Below are positions 21,403 to 31,054 of a stretch of 62,183 nt of DNA, piece by piece (within the stretch, counting starts at the first letter, position 1; each line of letters opens with the position of its first letter). This stretch comes from Boothiomyces macroporosus. Lineage: Eukaryota > Chytridiomycota > Chytridiomycetes > Rhizophydiales > Terramycetaceae. A program made the translations under genes and the position numbers. Location of the stretch: NCBI GenBank assembly GCA_027604185.1, contig JADGKB010000087.1:1-62183 (forward strand). Reading direction: 5' to 3'. The notes beneath the pieces were generated by a model, which saw only the letters and a program-made list of their open reading frames with translations, was not told where the DNA came from and ran no database searches.

Positions 21403-22519
21403 TTATTTGTCATTTCCAATTACTGCATGAGCCTTCCATTCAGTTCCAACAGCTAGGTATTAAATATAACCATACCTTTCCAAAGTCGTAAAGTACCATC
21501 ATCCCCAGTCGAGGATAGTATTGTTCCAGTGACATTCCAATCTACCCTCCACACTTCAGATTGGTGGTCATTGAAATCTCCAACCAACTCAACATTAAAC
21601 ATATTCTTTTGCTAATGTTAATAATAGTTACATTTTGCTTTTTGCTTGGTGAAAGTTGGAATATTCGGACATGACCATCGCTGCAACCCGTAGCAATTAA
21701 TTGATAGCTTCTGATGTTAATAAAACAAACCTTCCCATATGTGGAGCCCAGGCTACATCTCTAATTACACCATTATGTCCGGGTAAAGTTTCATAGGATT
21801 GCCAGTGGTTATTAGCATCCAGCCTAAATATCTTGGCAATATTATCCCTGCCGCAACCAATGACCAACATGGTAGGTAAATATTTAGATGGACACCATGC
21901 CAGACAAAACTGTTCTTCACCATCTTTAGTACTCGAACTGGTAATCTCGAAATCATCCTTGATTAGTATATTGTACTGTCAAGACCCAGTTTTGTACATT
22001 CATTGGATCTTGTGCTTCATAAATCCGCAATACAGAGTCTGCTGAGCATGCAGCCTTTGATTAACTCTTTAATACAATTTTCAATCCCAAATGGTTTGGA
22101 GCAAATTGAACACCCTGAACTGTCCCTTTACTATGTCCAAGTTTGGCTCTCTCTGCCCATCGCCTTCCGCTATTACGTTGTTCTAATTAATCCAATAATA
22201 CCACTCTCCAACTCTTCCCATATCTTTATTGTTCGATCAAACGAGCAACTACAAATCAATTGTCCATATTCCGGATGTGCCCAATCCAGCTTCATTATAA
22301 CGGAATCGTGGGCTTTCCAGGTATCTATCAACTGCCACTTCCCATCCACTAAATCCCACACTTTAATTTTTTGATCAGACAATGGTTAGTGTAAGATTAC
22401 TGAGCAAGACTATATCAATATCAATTTACTGCCATTCTAGTTCCGTAAAAGTTGTATGCTAAATCGTGGATCAAGTCATCATGTCCCGCTTCAAATTCAG
22501 ATATCACTTCCAACACCAT
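21403..22519 (-). CDS. SEH1: Nucleoporin/SEACAT WD40 protein SEH1
   Basis: The spliced protein is 317 aa, a WD40 propeller shared by the nuclear-pore Y complex and the SEA/GATOR complex. Hallmarks are GHDDLIHDLAYNFYGTRMAS, then CSSDQKIKVWD, WAHPEYGQLICSCSFDRTIK, APNHLGLKIAACSADSVLRI, VAWAPHMGRSYQLIATGCSD and DHQSEVWRVDWNVTGT. Eight introns were inferred: 22410-22429, 22380-22400, 22183-22201, 22054-22074, 21958-21976, 21711-21730, 21612-21631 and 21453-21475. The second ends in TG rather than AG, and with the first it brackets a 9-nt exon at 22401-22409 coding Ser-Cys-Ser, needed for the family CSSDQ motif. All others are GT-AG. The gene ends 51 bp upstream of the BAR-like gene's start codon. 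Confidence 0.94.
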
Positions 22520-22539
22520 GTAGATTTAGAAAAACTTTT

Positions 22540-23112
22540 TTATTGATACAAATGATCAAAGCTAATTCCTCTCTGCTGCCAAAACCCTTTCCCGTAAGTA
22601 ACCAAGAGTTCCGTTCCTTTTGGGATTTTTGCTATAGACCAAATCCCCATATTGACCTGGCCCTTTTTGTTTTTGTAAAGCTCAAATTTGACATTTGGCT
22701 TCTCACCAATACCCCTGAAATCATTCACAAATCTTCCTTCGTTTCCAGCAAATTCTGCATCTACAGAGAATTCCTTGTCAAAGTGCAGTATATAGTCACT
22801 CGTTTGTGATGCTTCTTGCTCTGATTCAACTACACCAATGTAATTCAATATCAGGGTCTTTGCAGGTATCACAGCAGTGGAATACAAACCGTATGCTGGG
22901 AAAGCGGGGTGGGATTCATCAGTAATTCGAGTGATTCTTACAAGTTTACATGGTCCTGTAATGTTTGCATCGTACGATAATATATCCTTATCGGTAGCTG
23001 ATGGACTGGTATATAATGCTGGCGGCTGTTTCCATTCATTCGAATTCAGGTACCTAATTTCCTTTGGCCAATTTTTTGGAAGTGCCATTAAACTTGAAAA
23101 AATAATACCCAC
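22540..23112 (-). CDS. SET-domain protein (ATXR5/6-like SET)
   Basis: A single exon encodes 190 aa, almost entirely a SET domain. YGLYSTAVIPAKTLILNYIG gives the first strand block. EGRFVNDFRGIGEKPNVKF has the cofactor-binding RFVND block, a close variant of the usual N-H. ELLVTYGKGFW carries the catalytic Tyr motif. The RFVND/RG and YGKGFW wording is closest to plant ATXR5/6-type SET domains, but there is no PHD finger here. A methyltransferase role on a histone or another protein is inferred, not shown. The ATG at 23088 (MALPKNW) is an alternative start. Its stop lies only 20 bp before the SEH1 ATG in the same direction. Confidence 0.85.
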   Translation of the reverse strand: MGIIFSSLMALPKNWPKEIRYLNSNEWKQPPALYTSPSATDKDILSYDANITGPCKLVRITRITDESHPAFPAYGLYSTAVIPAKTLILNYIGVVESEQEASQTSDYILHFDKEFSVDAEFAGNEGRFVNDFRGIGEKPNVKFELYKNKKGQVNMGIWSIAKIPKGTELLVTYGKGFWQQRGISFDHLYQ

Positions 23113-23340
23113 TATTGCAGTGAAATATTATTCTGGTCTATATCTGCAGTTGATTTAGTGAAAGATCAATGACAATTTTATCACTGTACCAAACTCCCAG
23201 TTATGTTACAAGTTACCCCGCACGGCGATTGTATGCGTTCCAGCTTATAGTCGGTCAAACATTGAAAATTTGATTGGTTGTCACACCTGTTTCATTCCGT
23301 TGCTATTCCGATAAACTTTCCGCACAAATTTTTTCAACCT

Positions 23341-24496
23341 ATGAGTGAGCAATATCAGGATATCCCTTGGATAAATACTCTGGAATCACTCTTGGAAAGC
23401 TCTGGAATGGAAATTAATTCACCGCCACCAAGTAAAGCAAAGAGAAGGAAAGTTTCTAAGGCCTGTGTTTCTTGTAGAAAAGCTCATGTTTCCTGTGATG
23501 ATAATCGGCCTTGCACTCGATGTGTAAATAAAGGGCTAGCCGATCAATGCCGGGATGAACCAAGGACCAAACCGCCCGATTCTAGACACTCGAGAAATAT
23601 ACCAATTGCACCAAAGATGGAAAACAAAGATATCAATTTCTTTGAAATGTTTTCACAGATGCAATCGCTTCCTATGGATAACCCCAGCGAAATATTCAAT
23701 AGTTTATCTATTAATCCTGCAAACAGAGATCCGAATGCAATTATTGCCCTGCCAAATTGCTTTTCCAATCCTACTTCATCCATATCTTCACCAATGCTCT
23801 CGATGGAGGAATTGGAACATTTATTTCCAAAGAGTAATTTTGAATTTGATTTTAGAAGATCATCTGTGCTCATCAAAAGGCTTGGCAGGTTGTGATGACT
23901 GCAGTTTCAATATTGCCAATGCACTTCCGCAACCAAAGATGTTGCCAAATTATTCCAATAACCCCTTTCAAATTGGGTATTCCACTTCTCCTACCGTGAA
24001 AACATCTCAAATTAAACCATCTCCAACAAACATTGGATCGCTTGACTATAGGAGCACTAGCCACTTGGAGCCAATACTCAAGAATCTGTCAATCGAAGTT
24101 CCAATTATTTCACACATTTCATTTCTTGTTCAAAAACTGTACAAGCAAGAAACACGGTTAGAAAGTTTGGAGCATTATGCACAATTGTTTACCACATCGT
24201 TTCTCGCAACTCCATCATGCATATTCTCATCCTCGGGGTTGATATTTGATTGTAATGATTCTTTTCTAAAACTGATACAGCAACAAAAGCCGGAAATGGT
24301 TGGCGAATGTATATTTTCGTACATGGATATGTCTAGCATTCTGTCAATTTTGGATATCGCCACCAAGCCTGGGCATTCAGGATTTGGCAAGTGCAACTTT
24401 TCCAAAAAGTATGTTCACAAAACATGCACCAGCAGTATATCCATTTTCAAAGATAGGGATATAGTCTGGGTGCTAGCGCAATTTATACCTATATAA
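23341..24496 (+). CDS. Zn(2)Cys(6) transcription regulator with PAS-like C-terminus (ERT1/AcuK type)
   Basis: The model is 379 aa. A fungal binuclear zinc cluster occurs near residues 40-72 (CVSCRKAHVSCDD, PCTRC, then ADQC), preceded by a basic KAKRRKVSK stretch. The C-terminal third is PAS-like (TTSFLATPSCIFSSSGLIFD, CNDSFLKLI, IVWVLAQFIPI). This order is that of the ERT1/RDS2/AcuK family, regulators of gluconeogenesis and nonfermentable carbon use. That role is inferred from the family. A frame change near 23889 needs an intron: the simplest is 16 nt, GT-AG, at 23889-23904, while a 25-nt GC-AG intron ending at the same place also fits. ATG 23341 was chosen because upstream in-frame sequence lacks ATG. 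Confidence 0.85.
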
Positions 24497-24591
24497 TTAT
24501 TGTATAATAATCCATAATGTATAAATAAAAGGGTTAAGAGTTGAACATTTAAAATTCATAAATATATATGAAACAAAATAACTGAAAAACA

Positions 24592-27500
24592 CTACAACTC
24601 TCCCTTTAGAATTCCATCGATACAAGAATGAATATACTCCTTGCGTGGAGTAACATCAACCCCAAATAGCTGCGATAATCTGTCTCTTACAGATTTCTTT
24701 GTAACTTTCATCAAGTCTGTAGTCGATAGAATATGTTTAATTTCCATCAATAATTCTTCGTCAGATGGGAAATTAGCAACATTGACAGTGTCTACTCTAC
24801 TGGCACCATATTGAGAATTATCGTCAGAGTAGACAGATGGTGCACTTGTTCCGTAGCTGTTAGAGTATCCATATCCAGTCGATTCTTTTGATTTAGTGCC
24901 AGAACTCTGCGACTCTTCAATCCTCTTTGATTCATAATCAGACCATTTCACGAGAGGAACAGAGTCAGGGTCAAAGTATTCTTCTTCTACTTGGTGAGAC
25001 GCAGCCTTTTCATCTTCAATGACTTTACGAGTATTACCCCAGGTGAAGTCATCAAAGTGCCAGAAAGAATATAGCGGAATGTAGAAACCAAAGAGAGGAA
25101 TACCCAAAAGATACTAAAATTAACAAAATACTTACGAAAATCATCCAACCAATGTGTTGCCATTGCATTTTCAAAATAAAGATAATGACCTGGAACCCAT
25201 AAACACAACCCAACATAATCAATGAAATTAGCGGAACATTGGTAAGCGAATTAGAAGCAACCATATAGACCAAGTAAACAATATAAATCAACGAAGCAGG
25301 CTGGATAAATGTGGCAAGCAAATCAATGAATACAACAAATCGAAGAGAAATACAGCAGAAACCACATAATTCACCTAGTCGAAGCAATTCAAACAGGTTG
25401 TGCACAGTGGAGTTAATCCATCTACGTCTTTGAGACAACAATACGTTCCAAGTATCAGGAGCAACAGTCTTACAGTGAGCATCAGGACAGAAAGTAGTTC
25501 GCATACCAGGGAAGTGTTTCATCATCAAGGTTGTAAGATAACGATCTTCACCCAAGTGTAACAGGTTTCTCAAGTGGAGGGTATCTACTTGATTTTCAGA
25601 ATAATCAGCAATTAAACCAGGATTGACCAATACTGGCACACCTCTAGGGGTACGAATTCTGTACATACAGAAACAACCAGGCAAACAGGTAACAGATCCA
25701 AAGATAGATTCGAAAGCCTTTGCCAAATGGTGAGAAATAAAGTATTCGTAAACTTGAATCATAGAGGTGAACGATTTCTTGTCGTTGGAGATTTCAGTTT
25801 CACCACAAGTTCCTGCAATTCTACCATCTCTGGTAAAGTGGGAGACAAGGTGATTCAACGAATCTTCCTGTACTTCAGTATCAGCATCCACCATGAATAC
25901 GTATTCGTAGAAAGATGGGTCAACACCAATTACGTTCTTCATGTGATGATACATTTCCAATTCCAGCGGAGACATGGCTTGGTTAAAGTGAACTCTCATC
26001 AAGAATCTCATCAACACCAATTGGGAATCACGTTTACCTCTAAAATATTAAACCATAGACTTACCTATTACCAGGACGATTACGTTCGGATGGTTTACCA
26101 ACTTTAACAACAACAATGAAAGGAACTACATGGCCTTGTAATTCATACAATCCAGAATATACCTTGGCGTAGTTCAACTGCTGATTGTTATCACCCAGTG
26201 ACTGGAATGCAACTGGCTCAGGATCAACTGAAGAATCAACACCTAGAATGTCCAAAACAATGCGAGGAGTAGGTCTGTCGTTTCCTGAACCGATAATCAT
26301 ACCATCACACACAATGAAAATAAGTTTGTGCTTATCATCGTATCTCAAATTAGCCAAAGAGTCAATAGTACGATGAAGTGAACCATCACCCTGAATGTTA
26401 GTGTTTTCTTACTTCTGTATAACAAGGAACTTGGCAAATAACAAACTTGTCGTGATCTTCAGGGGTTTTCTTACCAGGGAATTGCAAAGCAGCCAAGAAT
26501 TTGAACCCGATAACCGATACCAAGATAATGGAAGCTGCCAACAAAATGTAGTTTGGAATAATACAAATTAGATCGTTACGGTGATCGACCCATCCATAAA
26601 TGAAGAGATTGTCCATACAGGTCATAATTTGATTATACTGCGTAGGGTTGCTGGCTTTCAACAGGTTGAATTGCGCGGTTGCATCACCGACAAACGATTG
26701 TTTGACATAGTAGTTGGTAGCGTTTGTGAAAAAGTCGCCCAAGAAATAGCCTTTAGTTTGAGAAGGATTTCTTGCGAGATCAGTGAATGGAGAGACATCA
26801 TACACTTTATCGTTAATGATCATGTAGTTGTTTTGAGCACCGCTTTTAATAGCATCATTCAAAATCGGAACGCTGATTACAACTCTTCCACCATAATATT
26901 TCTTTAACTGTGGGAAAAAGTCTGTTCCGACATTTTGGGTATTGGCTCCGTGTTGAACCCAGTAAGTTTTCTGCATATCTGGCTTAATTTTGAATCCGGT
27001 TGGCATTGGAATTTGACAGTAAGAAGTGGCAAAGTCTTCCTTTGGGAACATATAAGTAACATCCTGGCCTAAAACCGACGACTCCCAATATTGAACTGCA
27101 GCTACAGCTTGAGGGAGATAATTAGTGTCGTGGTTAGCAATAATACTGTTGATCAAGTAATAGCCACCAAACAAGAATACTGCGGCACGGCTATCTGCAT
27201 TATTTCTTGCAGAAATTTCACCAGGAGATTGATCCTTGTTTGGGGGACAGATAATATAACCAATACCGATAATAATAAACAACACAAAGGCATTCATAAA
27301 TGCAACAATGATACACAAGGCAACCTTTTCACGCCAAGCAATTTGACGCTCTTTTTGTTTTAATCCACAACAACTGAGGAGGAATGGGAAACAGCAGAAA
27401 GTGGTAGACCACGTAAAGCACAGCCACTTCTTTCTGAGTGAAGTTGGTTCACGTAACACTGGGGGAGGAATAATCTTTTTAGGCTTTTCGGCTGCATCCT

Positions 27501-30001
27501 TGGATTTAGTTTTTGCCATTTCAACATCTCCAACCTTTCCGCTGAATTCAAATTCAGAATCAAAGTGACTGGCGTTATCGTCATCAGACATTTCAGTCCC
27601 ATCCATTGATTCTGCATAGTTTGGCTTGCGTGGAGCAAAAGCATCGTTGAGCATATTTTCTGCGTCAGCACGAGCACTTTGGAATGAGGATCTAGCTCCA
27701 GAATCGGCTGAAGGTCGTGGCGGGTTCTTGGCAGCTTCCTCTGCATCTTCCTTTTCCTTTAATTTAAGTTCCAAATCTTTCCAATGTCTTTCAGCCAAGA
27801 AGATAGCAGTTGTTCCGACTACGCAGTCGGTTGGCTTCCAGTTCTTGTATCTAATCATGGCTTCACATGCTAGTTTAGGATCTCTGTCATAAAGGGAAAG
27901 GATCGGCTTGTATCGATTGACAAATGATGCGAATGAATAGGTGGAAGTGTATAATGTAGATGGGTTTCCATAAAGAGCACCCAAGTCATATGCAGTTACT
28001 TGCCTTTTGATGGTTTCAGTGTTTACTTTTCCATTCAAGCCTTCAAATGGCTTAATACAATAAATAAACCAAGGTTGGGTGCTGCTTAATGTATCCAACA
28101 AGCTGGAGTAGGCAACACGGAACATATGGCCAACCGTTGCAGATGGATCCAATCCAACTTCTTCATCTCTAGCTTTAGGGTTTTTACGTCTAAGAGAAGG
28201 CGTTCTAGTTTTTGTAATTGCAGTAACAACAGTAGAAGAGTTAACTGCAGTTCTAGTGGCAATAAGTTGGTCAGAGAATAGATTTCTCAAGAATGGATTT
28301 GAAGTGCCAGGATTTTCAGGGTTACCTCGAACAAGTGTAACAAAATCACTTTGAAGAATATCCGAATCTAATTGCCCAAATCCGTGGGAATCGTAGTCTA
28401 CAATACCAGCATAGTGGTGAATTCCGAAAGAGTGTGCCATGTTCTTTGAACTGGCAGAAATAATGATACCAGAGTCCAAGTGCTCTTCATAAATTTTGGC
28501 AGTAATATTCAAATCTGATCCAAAGTGTGCAGATTCAGTATCAATTAACGGTAAAACACCGTTTCTTGGAGCAGCAAGAACAGCAAGAATTTCATTGTTT
28601 GAGTTGTAAGTTGATGACTCTGGGAATGCAATTTCTTGCGCAATGAATGCTTCTTTTGGAGATTCAAACAGCTCCACCATAGTGTGTTGATAAAGTCTTT
28701 CGTTTGCATAGTTGACCAACAGCCTATGGAAATCATTTCCATTGACACCCAATCCAGCAAATCCAGGTGTTTCCAAGATGGAAACAAAGTTGGACCATTC
28801 TGCATCTGGCGCACATAATTTTTGATTGATTTGTTCAACTATCCATCCAAAGCAGACAGCGTAGAGAGAGCGAGCAAAGTAGTCCCTTTGAATGGAGGCA
28901 TCATGAGCATTCAAGAACGTGGATACATTATCTCTACCAACAGTCTTTGTTCTAGAGGTCAAGATTCCGGCCAAAGCACTTGGGTGTACCCCCAGCATTT
29001 CAGCGACCATCTGCATTTGCGGATAATTTCTGATGGAGCACGCTTCACGGTCACTCCTTGGATCTTGGAATTGGATGTTTCCTAAATGTAAAATGGCAGC
29101 TAGCAATTGCCAAATTTGAGCTTGTTGACGGTGTCCAATTCCTAACGATTTCAAGTTGTCTCTAATAACAGCCATGGCATTGACACCTTTACCTTGAGCA
29201 AAACTACATAAAAAACTAATTACCCAGCCATTTTAGAACCATTCAAGAAAGCAAAGTGAGCGGGATCGGACAAGTGCCATTGGACTCTTTCTTCATGAGT
29301 GGCGCCTTCAAGTAAATAATAGAAAATGTGGAAGGTCTTTCCTCTGTCCAAAGGACCGGTAACTCTTGATTTTTCAAGAAGATATTCAATAAGCTTTACA
29401 CCAACCATTTTGCCCTTGGAGTCAAATTGCATTTCAGTGTATTTGGTGTAGCAAGATGCATCCAAATTGTGCGGGGTGGTAGCATTACCAAAAGCGGACA
29501 TGACAGTGTCAATCTTCAACAAATTGGAGTGAATCTTTGACTTTTTCTTTGAGGATTTGGAGAGATCACACAGATTTCTGGTCAACATTTTGTAAATTTC
29601 GGATTTCCCTGAAGCTGATTCTCCCCTAATATTAAAATTAGTTACAATAAAATAATGCTTTGATCCATTTTAGCCCGAAGTGCATGAAGGTAGGCAGAGG
29701 CGGAGATCTCAAAGGCGTGTGGTGCAAGTTGCTGTACAGGTTGATTGTAGTTTGTTTGCTTTGACGGAGTTTTTGCGTCTTCAGCATATTCCTTTGAGGT
29801 TGTGTCAGAAAAGATCGGAAGACCTCGTGCTGGGCGAACAGCTACTAAACATCTGCTACCAATTCTAGTGAACACCTTGTCCTGAGACAATCTGCTTTGT
29901 AAAAATGAAGTGATCGTATTAACATCGTTATTAGGGATTTCATCTCCCTCGAATTCACCAGTTGCTGAGGAATACATGTTCTGTCTTCCTGGGCTGGCCA
30001 T
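24592..30001 (-). CDS. Chitin synthase with N-terminal myosin-like motor and C-terminal DEK_C domain
   Basis: The spliced protein is 1766 aa, the layout of fungal class V/VII enzymes. The head has a P-loop (GESASGKSE) but degenerate switch motifs ([18 protein letters not shown]), so motor activity is doubtful. Transmembrane segments follow ([20 protein letters not shown]), then a cytochrome-b5-like luminal region. The catalytic part has [17 protein letters not shown] and QRRRW, followed by membrane spans. The tail ([20 protein letters not shown]) is a DEK_C domain. Introns are 29626-29645, 29204-29223, 26391-26412, 26040-26064 and 25114-25135 (20-25 nt). One exon of about 2.8 kb holds most of the motor. 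The enzyme makes beta-1,4-GlcNAc chains from UDP-GlcNAc at the plasma membrane. Confidence 0.97.
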
Positions 30002-30245
30002 ATTTTAAGTTAAATAAAAAACAAGAAATTCTCGCACTAAAAAGAACGCCACATGCGGTTAGGCCACATTATTTGAGATTTTTGTTTTATTTACATTGTA
30101 CATTGTAAATCAATAAATCAAGCCTGAATTCACAATTGCCGATCGGCGTTTAATAAAGCCGTGATATTTTATGAATAGCAATTGGTAGATATTTCAGTCA
30201 TCCGCTGAAAGTGAGGCTGCGTTTCTTTTTCTTTTTTGGATTGGA

Positions 30246-30860
30246 ATGGGTACGCAGGTATTTATTATCCGCCATGCAGAAAAATTAGAGTGGAAAAATG
30301 GACGAGAACCCTCATTAGCTGCCAAGGAGTTGTATGTTGATAATCACTTGCTGTCCCCTAAAGGTATGATGGCGTTTTTAATTTCAGGCTACGAACGAGC
30401 CCATGCACTTGTTGGGTATTTTCAAAACAGAGGTGAAATCGTTGAAGTGTTGAAAAATAATCCATTGTCACTGTTGATTGCACAGGACGTAGATGTTGGC
30501 GACGATGCTTGGGGGAGAAGCGAAAGACCAAGAGAGACAATTTGGCCACTACTTCACTCTGACGCTCAAAAAGACTATATCCAAACACCAATGGAATTTA
30601 TGCTTTTTACCAAGAAACAAGTGCAAAGTGTTGCCAAGTTAATCAAGTCTGGAAAGTATGACGGAAAGAGTGTTTTGATATCTTGGAGCCACCAGCAAAT
30701 TCCAGAGCTTGTATCTTTATTGGGAGTGGATTGCCACCCCAAGAAATGGGACAAGAAGCGGTTTGACGTAACCTGGTTGGTATCTTTGGATAAGGAGCGC
30801 GTACAATTCAAACAATTCCCACAATTACTGATGTTTGGAGATTTGCATACCATTATTTAA
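30246..30860 (+). CDS. Histidine-phosphatase (phosphoglycerate-mutase-like) family protein
   Basis: The spliced protein is 196 aa. The phosphate-binding RHAEK motif stands at residue 9 and a second-half SWSHQQIPEL supplies the second histidine, the layout of the histidine phosphatase superfamily. I infer a 24-nt, stop-free intron at 30364-30387: removing it turns a break after LLSPK into LLSPKGYERAHALVGYF, the usual LSxxGxxRAxAL motif of this superfamily. Unspliced translation would insert 8 residues and still be open, so automatic annotation would miss it. The substrate cannot be told. It is divergent to the chitin synthase gene. Confidence 0.85.
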   Translation: MGTQVFIIRHAEKLEWKNGREPSLAAKELYVDNHLLSPKGMMAFLISGYERAHALVGYFQNRGEIVEVLKNNPLSLLIAQDVDVGDDAWGRSERPRETIWPLLHSDAQKDYIQTPMEFMLFTKKQVQSVAKLIKSGKYDGKSVLISWSHQQIPELVSLLGVDCHPKKWDKKRFDVTWLVSLDKERVQFKQFPQLLMFGDLHTII

Positions 30861-31054
30861 TATAATCAATAGCTATGACATAATTATTGTGAACCAGAGA
30901 TAAATATCGCGATAGGATAAATTCTGAATAATCAGTCAGATTAGAGCAGTTGGCAATCAGTCATTGATCGACATAGATTGCGGTCATTCTGGAGGGTATT
31001 GAATATCTTTGATGGCTGTCTTTTGAGTTTGCTGTCAGCCACTTTTTACTTTTC

